From the NCBI GenBank assembly GCA_030654965.1, contig JAURWL010000017.1:1-38505 (forward strand): a stretch of DNA of 38,505 nucleotides. Reading direction: 5' to 3'. This document shows, one piece after another, positions 1 through 8,870 of the stretch. The notes below the pieces were generated by a model. It made no database searches. It was not told the origin of the DNA and saw only the letters and a list, made by a program, of their open reading frames with translations. A program made the position numbers and the translations under genes. The first letter of the stretch is position 1; each line of letters opens with the position of its first letter. This stretch comes from Dehalococcoidales bacterium. GTDB taxonomy: Bacteria; Chloroflexota; Dehalococcoidia; Dehalococcoidales; Fen-1064.

Positions 1-441
1 GGACTTCGGGTCTTTCAGGAAGCCGGCAAGCGCGTACAGAGAAAGGCTGGACACCTCCAGTGAAATGTAGAGGGTAATCAGTTCGGTGGCGGATGTCATC
101 AAAATCATGCCGAGTGTCGCCAGTAATATCAGCGCGTGGTACTCGCCGTGGAAGTTGGCAAATTTACTCACGTAGTCAGTCGAAGACAGAATCACGACGA
201 CGGCAATGCCAAGGAACAGCACCTTGAAGAAGAGGGCAAAATTGTCCACCACCAGCATGTTGTTAGATATGGACTGCGCTCCGGCATCCCACATAAGCAG
301 GGTGAAAGCGCCGGCAACCACCAGCCCGATAATGCTGAGGATGGTCAGTAACCCTTTCCGCTTCACAAAAAGGTCAACCAGAATGACAGCGGCGGCGGTC
401 GCTAACAGTGCCAGTTCCGGACGTAAAAGTACCAGATTCAA
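1..441 (-). CDS. nuoN: NADH-quinone oxidoreductase subunit N (partial, 3' end outside window)
   Basis: Antiporter-like membrane subunit of respiratory complex I, contributing one proton channel of the membrane arm. I translated it by hand from a TTG start at 441-439; it begins MNLVLLRPELALLATAAAVI and stays open to position 1 (147 codons). A purine-rich GGGAGCAAGG lies just upstream. The segments visible are the first transmembrane helices and the region around LITLYISLEVSSLSLYALAG, whose Leu/Glu/Ser pattern and proline-free helices are typical of NuoN. It is the last gene of the operon, 16 bp after the nuoM stop codon, and reads out of the window, so the C-terminal two thirds cannot be judged. 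The short spacing argues for translation from the same transcript as nuoM. Confidence 0.88.
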   Translation of the reverse strand, partial: MNLVLLRPELALLATAAAVILVDLFVKRKGLLTILSIIGLVVAGAFTLLMWDAGAQSISNNMLVVDNFALFFKVLFLGIAVVVILSSTDYVSKFANFHGEYHALILLATLGMILMTSATELITLYISLEVSSLSLYALAGFLKDPKS

Positions 442-457
442 ACCTTGCTCCCTTCAA

Positions 458-1927
458 CTACACAAGGGGCGCAATGCCCATTTTAATAATATCGGTCAAA
501 ATCGCCGGATAAACCCCAATCAGGATAATCAGGATAACGAAGGCGAACATATATACCTTTTCCATAGTGTCGGCATCATGTGCGTGGTTGAATTGCTCCT
601 GCGGCGGTCCGTAGAAGATACGCTGGAGCATCCAGAGGCAGTAACCGGCGGCAAGCACCACACTAATCGCGGCAACGATAACGAATACCTGAATGCCGTT
701 GAAAGCGCCACTGGAAAAACTGCCGGTGAAGGTCACAAACTCGGCAACAAAGCCGGAGGTCATCGGCAAGCCCAATGAACCAAGCCCGGCAATTGAAAAT
801 ACCACGGTTGCCACCGGCATCTGGCGTGCCAGTCCTCCCAGCTTGCGGAGGTCGCGTTCATGTGCGCTGTGCATCGTGAAGCCAGCCATAGCAAACAATA
901 ATCCGGTGAGCAAGCCGTGGCTTACCATCTGGAGCACCGCGCCGCTCATGCTCACCTCGCTAAAGGCAAAGATACCCAGTAGAACCATACCCATGTGGCT
1001 GACACTGCTATAGGCAATCATCCGTTTCATATCGGTCTGCCGCAGGGTAACGGCGGCGCCGTAGATAATGCCGATAACCGCCAGTGTGACGAATAGAACC
1101 GAGAACTCCCGTGCAATATCCGGGAAGAAGGCGACACAGATGCGTATCATCCCGTAACCGCCCATCTTGATGAGTGACCCGGCAAGCATGACACTACCGG
1201 CGGTCGGCGCATCCGTGTGGGCATCCGGTAACCAGGTATGCAGAGGGAAGACAGGCAACTTGACCGCAAACCCGATGATGAGCAGGAAGAACATGGCAGT
1301 GGCGGGAATAGCACTCGCATAGGCGGAAACACCGTTCTGCGCCAGCTCAATCATGTTCAGACTGCCGGTGGTGAAATAGACTGTCAGAATCCCTACCAGC
1401 ATAAAGGCGCTGCCGAACAGGGTGTAGAGAACGTATTTGATGGATGAGTATTCCTTGCGCCCGGCGCCCCAGACGGCGATGAGGAAGTACATCGGGATGA
1501 CTTCAATCTCCCAGAAGATGAAGAACAGCAGGAGGTCGAGACTGCAGAAGACACCGAGGATGCTCGCTTCGAGGAGCAGTAACCACGCAAAATACTCACG
1601 CACACGTGTCTCTTCTTTCCACGAAATGAGCACCACCATGAAGCCGAGGAAGGCGGTGAGTACCATCAAAGGCATGCTCAGTCCATCCACGCCGACGTGG
1701 TAGTTGGCATTGATGGTGGGTATCCAGGCAACCATCTCCTCGAACTGGATACCGGTAGCTTCACGGTCGAACAAGACGAATACGGTAATCGCCAGGGCAA
1801 AGGAGGCGAGGGTCAAGGTGAAGGAAATGCCCCGTATCCAGTTGCGCGTCAAGCCGGGAATGAAAGCGACCAGCGCCGCTCCCAGCATCGGGAGGAAGAT
1901 GATGGCGGAAAGGATATTGAAATCCAC
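458..1927 (-). CDS. nuoM: NADH-quinone oxidoreductase subunit M
   Basis: Membrane-arm proton-channel subunit of complex I, 489 aa, the usual NuoM length. About 14 transmembrane helices can be drawn. Diagnostic stretches are FFIFWEIEVIPMYFLIAVWG, which carries the conserved glutamate of TM5, and VKLPVFPLHTWLPDAHTDAP, the LPDAH loop shared by Mrp-type antiporter subunits. The pumping lysine is in the LIKMGGYGMIR segment. The start is GTG (1927-1925), which gives the standard short hydrophobic N-terminus. It sits between nuoL (26 bp upstream) and nuoN. The alternative of an Mrp or hydrogenase-4 antiporter is excluded by the complete nuo gene order around it. Confidence 0.96.
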   Translation of the reverse strand: MDFNILSAIIFLPMLGAALVAFIPGLTRNWIRGISFTLTLASFALAITVFVLFDREATGIQFEEMVAWIPTINANYHVGVDGLSMPLMVLTAFLGFMVVLISWKEETRVREYFAWLLLLEASILGVFCSLDLLLFFIFWEIEVIPMYFLIAVWGAGRKEYSSIKYVLYTLFGSAFMLVGILTVYFTTGSLNMIELAQNGVSAYASAIPATAMFFLLIIGFAVKLPVFPLHTWLPDAHTDAPTAGSVMLAGSLIKMGGYGMIRICVAFFPDIAREFSVLFVTLAVIGIIYGAAVTLRQTDMKRMIAYSSVSHMGMVLLGIFAFSEVSMSGAVLQMVSHGLLTGLLFAMAGFTMHSAHERDLRKLGGLARQMPVATVVFSIAGLGSLGLPMTSGFVAEFVTFTGSFSSGAFNGIQVFVIVAAISVVLAAGYCLWMLQRIFYGPPQEQFNHAHDADTMEKVYMFAFVILIILIGVYPAILTDIIKMGIAPLV

Positions 1928-1952
1928 CTATTCCTGCTCCTGTCTCATTCGC

Positions 1953-3899
1953 CTATCCAAATATGAACAGGCAGATAATTATTGCCAGTATACCAATCCC
2001 GATAAACAGCCCGTAGAGCTGTAATTGTCCCGTTTCCCATTTTCTGGTGACATTGCCCGTGCTGGCGGTACTGGAAGCGACACCGTTCACCGCGCCATCG
2101 ACCACGTTGGTGTCAACTTTCTGCAAGCCGGCAAAAACCCAGCCGAGTAAAAACTTGCGGACGATGATATCCTCGTACAATTTATCAAAGTAGTATTTGT
2201 TGGAGAGCAAGGTATAGAGCGCCTTCATCGAGTTCCCCACCTTCTCCGGCGACAGCCATTTGGCGCTATACATCGCATAGGCAAGGAAGATGCCCGCCAG
2301 CGCAATAACCAGTGAGATAAGAGGCAGTGCCGAATGGGTGAAGATACCAACCAGATTGCCCATGAAGGTACCCTCTGCTTCTCCATGACCCATAAATGCT
2401 CCGAAATCGCCGGTCACATTCCAGAACCCGGCAATGATTGCCAGGATAGCGAGGAGAATCATCGGCACGACCATCAGCGCCGGCGATTCATGTGGGTGGG
2501 CACTATGACCGTGGCTGTCATGACTGTCGTGCTCGCCGGACTCGCCGCCGCGGAATTCCCCGCCAAAGGTCATAAAAATAGCGCGGAACATATAGAACGC
2601 CGTCATAAATACTGTAATAATGGCGAGCACGAAAATAATGGGCTGGTTTTCCAGTGCCTTCGCTAAAATTTCATCCTTGCTCCAGAACCCGGACAAGGGC
2701 CAGATACCTGCCAGCGCTAGAGAACCGATAAGGAAGGTGGAATAAGTCCACGGCATATACTTACGCAAACCGCCCATCTTCCGCATATCGAAGGTGCCTC
2801 CCGAGGCGTGGCTGACACTGCCAGCGCCAAGGAACAGGAGCGACTTGAAGAAGGCGTGTGTGAAGAGGTGGAAGATGCCTACCGCTACACCGCCGGCCGC
2901 CAGACCCAGCATCATAAAGCCGAGTTGACTGATGGTGGAATAGGCGAGAACACGCTTGATATCGTTCATCACCAAGCCCATAGAGGCGGCAAAGATAGCG
3001 GTGAACCCACCGATAATGGCAACCGTCTGCAATGCCTGAGTGGAGTGTTCGAATAATGGATACATGCGGGCAACGAGAAACACGCCGGCAGAAACCATTG
3101 TGGCGGAATGGATTAACGCGCTGACCGGCGTAGGACCTTCCATAGCATCCGGCAACCAGACGTGGAGCGGGAACTGGGCTGATTTGCCCATCGCCCCGGA
3201 GAAAATACCGATTGCCGCCCAGGTGAGAGTCGTCCCTGCCAGTGTCCCGGCAATTGCCATCTCCCGCAGGTACACGGTATCAAAGGTACCGGTTTTGGAG
3301 AAGATGAGCAGGATTGCCGCCAGGAAACCGAAATCGCCCAGTCTGGTCACGATGAATGCCTTCTTGGCGGCATTGGCGGCGGAGGGTTTGTGGAACCAGA
3401 AGCCAATGAGCAGGTAACTGCAGACGCCCACCATCTCCCAGAAAATAAACATCTGGAGCAGATTACCGGCGATGACCAGTCCAAGCATTGAGGCGGTGAA
3501 CAGTGACATCCAGGCATAGTAACGCGGGAAACCCGTGTCTATGGTATTCACCGGGTCTTTGTGCAGGTAACCGAGGGAATAAATCTGCACCATCAGACTG
3601 ACAAACGTCACCGCCAACAGCATCACCGCGGTGAGCGAGTCCATAATCATTGACACGCTGAAATTGAAATTACCAATGAGGAGCCATTCGATTTGATGTA
3701 CTTCAATCTCATGGTGCGGAGCATTCATCACTTCGTTCAATGCCATACAGGAAAGCACGAACGAACCGGCAATACAGAGGATGGTCAGGTAGCCGGGAAG
3801 CTTCGATTCGTTGCTTACGAACGGCTTGAGTAAAACCGAAATTATCCCGAAGGAGATAACCGGTAGGAGGAAGATGAGCCAGTAAAGTATATCAGGCAT
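1953..3899 (-). CDS. nuoL: NADH-quinone oxidoreductase subunit L
   Basis: Distal proton-pumping subunit of complex I, 648 aa, with the long C-terminal extension expected for the lateral helix plus last transmembrane helix. Motifs seen are FIFWEMVGVCSYLLIGFW (TM5 glutamate), KSAQFPLHVWLPDAMEGPTP and ALIHSATMVSAGVFLVAR. A His-rich cytoplasmic loop (HDSHDSHGHSAHPH) lies around residues 455-470; it is common in bacterial NuoL and has no assigned role. The ATG (3899-3897) overlaps the TAA of the preceding small gene in a TAATG junction, so translation is probably coupled. The nuoM start follows 25 bp downstream. Confidence 0.97.
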   Translation of the reverse strand: MPDILYWLIFLLPVISFGIISVLLKPFVSNESKLPGYLTILCIAGSFVLSCMALNEVMNAPHHEIEVHQIEWLLIGNFNFSVSMIMDSLTAVMLLAVTFVSLMVQIYSLGYLHKDPVNTIDTGFPRYYAWMSLFTASMLGLVIAGNLLQMFIFWEMVGVCSYLLIGFWFHKPSAANAAKKAFIVTRLGDFGFLAAILLIFSKTGTFDTVYLREMAIAGTLAGTTLTWAAIGIFSGAMGKSAQFPLHVWLPDAMEGPTPVSALIHSATMVSAGVFLVARMYPLFEHSTQALQTVAIIGGFTAIFAASMGLVMNDIKRVLAYSTISQLGFMMLGLAAGGVAVGIFHLFTHAFFKSLLFLGAGSVSHASGGTFDMRKMGGLRKYMPWTYSTFLIGSLALAGIWPLSGFWSKDEILAKALENQPIIFVLAIITVFMTAFYMFRAIFMTFGGEFRGGESGEHDSHDSHGHSAHPHESPALMVVPMILLAILAIIAGFWNVTGDFGAFMGHGEAEGTFMGNLVGIFTHSALPLISLVIALAGIFLAYAMYSAKWLSPEKVGNSMKALYTLLSNKYYFDKLYEDIIVRKFLLGWVFAGLQKVDTNVVDGAVNGVASSTASTGNVTRKWETGQLQLYGLFIGIGILAIIICLFIFG

Positions 3900-4093
3900 T
3901 ACAGTTTCCTCAGCACCTCTTCAACGACGTGTTTTTTATCCTCGGGCACATAGACCCGGTAGGTGGCGGTTTCCTGTCCTATCGGCATACCTGATTCCGG
4001 CATAATGCGGGTAGGAATCCCTTCACCTTCAAAGAATTCTTTCCACATCTCCGCTAGCATCAGTGTCTGAACCTTCTTAATTTCTACCCACAT
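3899..4093 (-). CDS. Small DUF2007-like protein embedded in the nuo operon
   Basis: 64 aa, no membrane segment. The pattern LAEMWKEFFEGEGIPTRIMP followed by YRVYVPEDKKHVVEEVL matches the DUF2007 'putative signal transducing protein' layout. That layout is a helix ending in EGIP, a variable loop with a Gly-rich turn, a strand with VPE and a closing helix. The family has a ferredoxin-like, GlnB-resembling fold and no established biochemical role. The gene lies between nuoK (4 bp upstream) and nuoL (1 bp overlap), so it must be co-transcribed and probably co-translated with the membrane arm. A role in assembly or regulation of complex I is an inference from position only. Family assignment is by eye. 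Confidence 0.7.
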   Translation of the reverse strand: MWVEIKKVQTLMLAEMWKEFFEGEGIPTRIMPESGMPIGQETATYRVYVPEDKKHVVEEVLRKL

Positions 4094-4096
4094 ATA

Positions 4097-4405
4097 TCAC
4101 CACTTCATCAGGTCAATCTTGGTGGCATCGATACTGCCGCGGCTCCGGTAAATGGTAATAATAATCGCCAGACCGATAGCGGTTTCGGCGGCGGCAACCA
4201 CAATAATGAAGAGGGCAAAGACCTGCCCTGTCAGCTCCGTCGGCGTGATATAGCGCGAGAAACCAACAAGCGCGATGTTCACGGCATTGAGCATAATTTC
4301 AATGCAGAGCAGTATGGCGATGGCGTTGCGCTTGGCAAGCACACCGTATAGTCCTATGGAGAACAGGACTGCCGAAAGGAGCAAATAGTGTTCCAGTCCG
4401 ACCAT
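4097..4405 (-). CDS. nuoK: NADH-quinone oxidoreductase subunit K
   Basis: Small three-helix membrane subunit of complex I, 102 aa, full length. TM2 contains the conserved glutamate in the stretch LLCIEIMLNAVNIALVGFSR and TM3 the second one in VVAAAETAIGLAIIITIYR. Both belong to the E-channel that links the quinone site to the antiporter subunits. The start is ATG at 4405, 5 bp downstream of the nuoJ stop. The gene is followed directly by the DUF2007-like gene rather than by nuoL, an inserted gene relative to the common J-K-L-M-N order. Confidence 0.96.
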   Translation of the reverse strand: MVGLEHYLLLSAVLFSIGLYGVLAKRNAIAILLCIEIMLNAVNIALVGFSRYITPTELTGQVFALFIIVVAAAETAIGLAIIITIYRSRGSIDATKIDLMKW

Positions 4406-4410
4406 CTCTC

Positions 4411-4899
4411 TTACTTCTCCCTCGCCATAGCAATTGCCCCGATGACCGCGGCGAGCAGGAGCACGCCCGCAATTTCGACCGTTAGCATAAAGCCGTCTTC
4501 ACCGAAGAGTTTATCCGCCAGTGCTCCCGTAGTTGGTGTTACGGGCGTTGCCCCGGATTGTTGCCAGGGCGTCCCCAGGAATACAAAACACATCACACCG
4601 AAGAAGACCAGTGCCACCAGAAAAGCCGGGATGCGGAATTTATTGGTGGGATTACCCTGCTGGACTTCCCGTGTGAGCATAATACCGATGATAAGCAGAA
4701 TGGAGATAGCGCCAACGTAAACGATAACCTGAACGCCCGCCAGGAAATCGGCGCTGAGGGTGACATAGATGCCTGCCACAGCGACCAGAGTCAGCACCAT
4801 ACAGAGCGCCGCACGGAAAATGTCCTTCAGCAGGACAACGGTCAGCGCCGCGCCCACGGCGATAATTGCCAGAATCCAGAACCCGATACTCAGTGCCAT
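4411..4899 (-). CDS. nuoJ: NADH-quinone oxidoreductase subunit J
   Basis: Five-helix membrane subunit of complex I, 162 aa. The segment VQVIVYVGAISILLIIGIML corresponds to the TM3 pi-bulge region that gates coupling in the complex (family knowledge). A loop with Pro, Thr and Gly follows TM4 and the last helix ends in basic residues (AMAREK). The ATG (4899-4897) overlaps the nuoI stop codon in a TAATG junction, indicating coupled translation. Length and hydrophobic profile agree with ordinary bacterial NuoJ. Confidence 0.95.
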   Translation of the reverse strand: MALSIGFWILAIIAVGAALTVVLLKDIFRAALCMVLTLVAVAGIYVTLSADFLAGVQVIVYVGAISILLIIGIMLTREVQQGNPTNKFRIPAFLVALVFFGVMCFVFLGTPWQQSGATPVTPTTGALADKLFGEDGFMLTVEIAGVLLLAAVIGAIAMAREK

Positions 4900-5390
4900 T
4901 ACTTTTTCTTCCCTCTGTAGACCAGCAACTCCTGTTCGGGGAGTGTCTGGGCAATTTCGGGGTGGAAGTAGCCGCTTGCCGGCTGGTGCTCTATTGCCAT
5001 ATCATCTTTACTCATAACCAGACTGTTACGGCGGTACTTCGACCGCTCGAAGGTATAGCCCATAAAGAGAGCATTATAGGGGCATGCTTCCACGCAGAGT
5101 CCGCAGTGAATACAGTAGCCGCTATCAACCTCAAAAGTGTCGACTGCGTAGTTATTATTTTCACCTTTATGGGTCACAACATGGATAACGCCCTGCGGAC
5201 AGGTGCGGGCACAGGTAGCACAACCGGTGCACTTGGTCTTACTCCACACCAATTCCGTACCACGGATGCGGCGTGATACCGTCAGCCGCTGTTCTGGGTA
5301 TTGCGTGGTTGGAGAAGGCCTGATGAGGTTGGTGAAGGTGACCACCATGCCCTTGAGAATGCCTTTGCCAAGGAAATTAACCAACTGCAA
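4899..5390 (-). CDS. nuoI: NADH-quinone oxidoreductase subunit I, two [4Fe-4S] clusters
   Basis: Peripheral-arm ferredoxin-like subunit that passes electrons to the N2 cluster of NuoB. It is 163 aa with two full cluster motifs: C54-x2-C57-x2-C60-x3-C64-P and C93-x2-C96-x2-C99-x3-C103-P (clusters N6a and N6b). The start is TTG at 5390, preceded by GGGGGGAGGA, which also encodes the end of NuoH. The two genes overlap by 14 bp. Because NuoE/F/G are not encoded here, NuoI is the most exposed Fe-S subunit and the likely entry point for electrons from an unknown donor, as in ferredoxin-using NDH-1 complexes (inference). Confidence 0.96.
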   Translation of the reverse strand: MQLVNFLGKGILKGMVVTFTNLIRPSPTTQYPEQRLTVSRRIRGTELVWSKTKCTGCATCARTCPQGVIHVVTHKGENNNYAVDTFEVDSGYCIHCGLCVEACPYNALFMGYTFERSKYRRNSLVMSKDDMAIEHQPASGYFHPEIAQTLPEQELLVYRGKKK

Positions 5391-6501
5391 TCCTCCCCCC
5401 GCCGACTTTATAGAGTCTCGACCACAGGAGCACCAGAATAGCTCCGATGGCGATATTAGCGAAGATGAAATACCAGGGAATGCCGTCCGGATAAGTGAGC
5501 ACCTCGATACCCGTGAAGATAAGATTGATAAGCGCCAGCGGGAACAAGAACTTCCATGCCAGCGACATCAATTGGTCAATTCTGACTCTGGGCAGAGTGG
5601 TTCTTGTCCATATCATCAGGAAGAAGACGAAGAAGGTTTTCAGAATGAACCAGAGCCATGGCCACAGGAAGGGTCCCTGCCAACCTCCGAGAAAGACGGT
5701 GGCAATAACGGAAGACATCACCACTGCCTCACCATACTCCGCCAGGTAAAACAGCGCGAATTTCATTCCCGTGTACTCGGTGTGAAAACCAGCCACAATT
5801 TCGGAGTCGGCTTCCATGAGGTCGAAGGGACTGCGGTTGATTTCCGCGCACCCGGCAATAAACATCAGTAAAAAGGCAAGCGGTTGCATCAGTAACATCG
5901 GGTAGCTCTGCTGGGCAATGACGATGTCATTCAACGACATAGAACCGGCGATAAGCACGACGCTGGCGAGAGCCAGGACGATAGGCATTTCATAGCTTAC
6001 CACGGCGGCAACCATACGCATCGCGCCGATGAGAGAATATTTGTTGTTGGAACTCCAGCCTGCCATAAACACTCCGATACTGGAGAGCGAGCTTATCGCG
6101 AGCACATAAAGAATACCGATATTAAGGTCGGCGAGGAGGGCGCCATCGGCAAAGGGCACGACGGCTAGAACCATCACCACCGGAGCAAAGGTAATTGCCG
6201 GCGCCAGCCAGTAAACGATTTTATCGGCATTTGCCGGAGTGACCATTTCTTTCATAAGAACTTTTACCGCATCGGCAATTGCCTGAAGAAGCCCGAAAGG
6301 ACCCACACGGTTGGGACCGATACGCGCCTGCATCTTAGCGAGGACACGCCGCTCCATATAAATGAACATAATCACCGACCCCAGGAAGAACACAAGAATA
6401 ATGACGGTGAATATCACCCAGTGCCACCAGGCATTGCCGGGCCAATCGGGCGGCATTGCCTGCGGGAAACTCACCGGGTTATTGTTTAAACCGGCAAACA
6501 C
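5377..6501 (-). CDS. nuoH: NADH-quinone oxidoreductase subunit H
   Basis: Membrane subunit that forms the quinone-entry chamber with NuoB and NuoD, 374 aa. Diagnostic segments are MERRVLAKMQARIGPNRVGP (first cytoplasmic loop), AEINRSPFDLMEADSEIVAG with conserved acidic residues of the quinone cavity, and FHTEYTGMKFALFYLAEYGE. Eight to nine transmembrane helices are visible. The start is GTG at 6501-6499, overlapping the nuoD TAG as TAGTG. The gene ends inside the nuoI ribosome-binding site. No unusual features were seen. Confidence 0.97.
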   Translation of the reverse strand: MFAGLNNNPVSFPQAMPPDWPGNAWWHWVIFTVIILVFFLGSVIMFIYMERRVLAKMQARIGPNRVGPFGLLQAIADAVKVLMKEMVTPANADKIVYWLAPAITFAPVVMVLAVVPFADGALLADLNIGILYVLAISSLSSIGVFMAGWSSNNKYSLIGAMRMVAAVVSYEMPIVLALASVVLIAGSMSLNDIVIAQQSYPMLLMQPLAFLLMFIAGCAEINRSPFDLMEADSEIVAGFHTEYTGMKFALFYLAEYGEAVVMSSVIATVFLGGWQGPFLWPWLWFILKTFFVFFLMIWTRTTLPRVRIDQLMSLAWKFLFPLALINLIFTGIEVLTYPDGIPWYFIFANIAIGAILVLLWSRLYKVGGGRIAVG

Positions 6502-7604
6502 TATCGGTCAACCTCTCCCATCGTAATCGCAAAACTGCCAAATATCAGAATCAAGTCCTGTACTTTCCAGCCGACTATCATATCGCGTAGAGCCGTCAGG
6601 TTCATCAGGCTGGGTGCGCGGATATGACAGCGGTACGGAGCAATCGAGCCATCGGAGACCAGATAGAAGCCAAGCTCGCCTGTGGGGGCTTCCAGATGGG
6701 CATATGCCTCGCCTACCGGCGGACGAATCAACTGCGGCACATCACTGCGTATTGACCCTGCGGGTATCTGTTTAATCGCTTGTTCGATGATACGCAGACT
6801 CTGTTTCATTTCTTCAACACGGACGCGGTAGCGGTCATAACAATCGCCCTGCGTGCCTGTGGGAATATCAAACTCAAACCTATCGTAAATGGAATAAGGG
6901 TCGACCTTGCGGATATCCCATTTCACCCCGCAACCCCGCAATACGGGACCGCTCGCCCCGATACTGATTGCCATTTCTTTCGGCAGAATGCCGACACCAC
7001 GAGCGCGGGCGTAAAGTATTTCATTATCCTTAAGGAGACGTTCGTATTCATCGATGTACTTCGGCATTTGGTTGAGCGCTTCTTTGAGCGCCGGCAGGAA
7101 CTCTTCCGGTATATCCTGACTAACGCCGCCGGGGCGCATGTAGTTATAAAGCAACCGCTGACCGCTCACCATCTCCAGCAGGTCGACGATGCGCTCGCGC
7201 TCACGGAACATATAGAGAAATGGAGTGAAGTAAGCGCCACAGTCGTTAAAAAAAGAACCGATTGAGATGAGATGGGCGGCGATGCGCTGTAGTTCGGACA
7301 TAATGACGCGGAGATACTCGGCGCGTTCCGGGACTTTAATCCCGGCGAGTTTTTCCACTGCCAGGCAGTAGGCAAGGTTATTAGTCATCGAGGCGACGTA
7401 GTCCAGCCTATCCGTGAGTGGAACAATGCCCGTATAGGTGCGCTCTTCCGCGAGTTTCTCAATACCACGATGTAGGTAGCCGAAGACCGGCTCCAGATTA
7501 ACGACTACTTCGCCATCCAGCGTGACCCGCATCCGGAACACCCCGTGAGTGCTGGGGTGCACCGGTCCCATATTGAGAACAAAGGGCTCGGTTCGCAGTG
7601 TCAC
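6501..7604 (-). CDS. nuoD: NADH-quinone oxidoreductase subunit D (49 kDa)
   Basis: Peripheral-arm subunit, homologous to the large subunit of [NiFe] hydrogenase, that holds the quinone head-group site. It is 367 aa, complete, with [20 protein letters not shown] near the N-terminus (conserved His of the quinone pocket), [19 protein letters not shown] and the C-terminal [17 protein letters not shown]. It is a separate gene, not fused to nuoC. The GTG start (7604-7602) overlaps the nuoC TGA as GTGA. The hydrogenase Ni-ligand CxxC pairs are absent, as expected for a true NuoD. Confidence 0.97.
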   Translation of the reverse strand: MTLRTEPFVLNMGPVHPSTHGVFRMRVTLDGEVVVNLEPVFGYLHRGIEKLAEERTYTGIVPLTDRLDYVASMTNNLAYCLAVEKLAGIKVPERAEYLRVIMSELQRIAAHLISIGSFFNDCGAYFTPFLYMFRERERIVDLLEMVSGQRLLYNYMRPGGVSQDIPEEFLPALKEALNQMPKYIDEYERLLKDNEILYARARGVGILPKEMAISIGASGPVLRGCGVKWDIRKVDPYSIYDRFEFDIPTGTQGDCYDRYRVRVEEMKQSLRIIEQAIKQIPAGSIRSDVPQLIRPPVGEAYAHLEAPTGELGFYLVSDGSIAPYRCHIRAPSLMNLTALRDMIVGWKVQDLILIFGSFAITMGEVDR

Positions 7605-8044
7605 TTGAGGTAGTCCTTCCTCTGCGGATGTCCTCTGAATTCGGGCCAGAGGACAATCCGTTTCATATTCGGGTGACCTTCGAAAGTTATACCCATCAGG
7701 TCGTAGATTTCCCTCTCCTGATGGTCGGCGCTACGCCAGAGACTGACCACGGATGGCAATTTGGGATTGTCTCTGCCGTAGACACGTGTTTTGACCGTCA
7801 GACTGTGGTTGTGTTCCATGGAAACCAGATTATAGACCACCTCAAAATACTGGAAGTAGTCGATGGCGGTAACAGTGGTCATATAGTTGAAATCAAGCCC
7901 GGCGGTGTCCTTGAGAAAAGACATAACGTCCACCAGTGACTTGCTGTCAACAACAAGCGCAGTATCCGTAACTTCGGTCACGGCACCGGGGAAACGTGTC
8001 TGTATTTGCTTAACAACTTCGGGGGCTTTTAGACTGGTAGTCAT
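7601..8044 (-). CDS. nuoC: NADH-quinone oxidoreductase subunit C (30 kDa)
   Basis: Peripheral-arm scaffold subunit of complex I, 147 aa. The signature is [30 protein letters not shown], the 30 kDa family pattern of W..A.W.ERE.YDL.GI.F.GHP..RR. The C-terminal tail [12 protein letters not shown] is also standard. The length is at the short end for the family because the N-terminal part is compact. The ATG lies at 8044. The SH3-like small gene is directly upstream, ending at 8051, and nuoD overlaps downstream. Confidence 0.95.
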   Translation of the reverse strand: MTTSLKAPEVVKQIQTRFPGAVTEVTDTALVVDSKSLVDVMSFLKDTAGLDFNYMTTVTAIDYFQYFEVVYNLVSMEHNHSLTVKTRVYGRDNPKLPSVVSLWRSADHQEREIYDLMGITFEGHPNMKRIVLWPEFRGHPQRKDYLK

Positions 8045-8050
8045 TTGTAT

Positions 8051-8245
8051 TTAACTGGCTTTCCCCAGTTCATTCTCATGGAACGCCATATTGTAACCGG
8101 TCTTTTCAGCTTTCACAATGACGTAGCCGGGGGGATTTTCCTTGACCTCCACAATCATTCCTGCCAGGTTGGCAATCTTATAGCCACCGGGCCAAACAGG
8201 CCTATCCAGCACCTTTACTTTGTCACCCACACTAAATTTCGCCAT
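8051..8245 (-). CDS. SH3-like barrel small protein inside the nuo operon
   Basis: 64 aa from ATG 8245. A TTG two codons upstream is possible, but AGGAAGG sits 7 bases before the ATG. The sequence is FSVGDKVKVLDRPVWPGGYK, then GMIVEVKE, a Gly turn, VIVKAE, and MAFHENELG at the end. This alternation of short beta strands, with a G-x-V centre and an F-x-x-x-E-L end, is the layout of small SH3-like barrels. Examples are the ferredoxin-thioredoxin reductase variable chain and the NDH-1 subunits NdhO and NdhS. No cysteines or membrane segments are present. It lies between nuoB and nuoC, the peripheral-arm genes. A role as an accessory subunit where electrons enter is an inference. A KOW/Hypervirulence-type SH3 protein of other function is possible. 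Confidence 0.6.
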   Translation of the reverse strand: MAKFSVGDKVKVLDRPVWPGGYKIANLAGMIVEVKENPPGYVIVKAEKTGYNMAFHENELGKAS

Positions 8246-8273
8246 AATCAAACCTTCCTTTTACGCTTAACCG

Positions 8274-8870
8274 CTATTCCTTCACAATGCTTGTGCCTTG
8301 TGAGATTTTATGCTGTAACATTCCAATTGCTTGCATTAAAGCTTCAGGTCGAGGCGGACAGCCCGGCAGGTAAACATCGACCGGGATAATGCGATTGTAT
8401 CCCGGCACCACACTATAAGAGGAGCGGAAGATGCCGCCGCTGATGGCGCAGGCGCCCATGGCAATCACCCATTTCGGTTCTGCCATCTGATTGTAGACGC
8501 GCTTCACGTTGGGCGCCATTTTCCACGTCAGTGTGCCGGCGGTAATCATCAGGTCTGCCTGACGCGGTGAGGCGCGCAGAATTTCCATACCGAAGCGTGA
8601 CAGGTCAAAGCGTGGACCCATCGCGCCAATGAATTCAAAAGCACAACATGCGGGGAAACAGATGACGGGATAGAGTGAATTGCGGCGTCCCCAGGTGATG
8701 ACTGCGTCCACTGTCGTCAGCAAGATGCTCTTTTTAATCTCTTCGTCCAGCCATCTATCGGGGTCGGGGATGGGAGTCTGACTGGCGGCTTTCAGGTCTT
8801 CAATGACCTGACCCTCTTTATCATCAATTTCCCTGTCAGAATATATGAACGGCTGTTTGCTTATTTCCAT
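8274..8870 (-). CDS. nuoB: NADH-quinone oxidoreductase subunit B (N2 cluster)
   Basis: Peripheral-arm subunit carrying the last [4Fe-4S] cluster, N2, that reduces quinone. Counting from the ATG at 8870, the ligands are the adjacent C75-C76 of the CCAFE motif, C141 (GACAISGG) and C171 (PGCPPRPEAL), all present. An in-frame ATG at 8891 adds seven residues (MEKAGTG) but would overlap nuoA by 31 bp and has no evident ribosome-binding site. The 8870 start overlaps nuoA by 10 bp, so I prefer it, without strong evidence. The N-terminal extension of about 45 residues before the conserved core is acidic and longer than in many NuoB proteins. Confidence 0.96.
   Translation of the reverse strand: MEISKQPFIYSDREIDDKEGQVIEDLKAASQTPIPDPDRWLDEEIKKSILLTTVDAVITWGRRNSLYPVICFPACCAFEFIGAMGPRFDLSRFGMEILRASPRQADLMITAGTLTWKMAPNVKRVYNQMAEPKWVIAMGACAISGGIFRSSYSVVPGYNRIIPVDVYLPGCPPRPEALMQAIGMLQHKISQGTSIVKE

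Noticed and set aside
5203-5871. Open frame of 222 codons on the plus strand antisense to nuoI/nuoH
   Set aside because: Lies opposite two well-conserved genes, has shadow composition and no recognisable domain.
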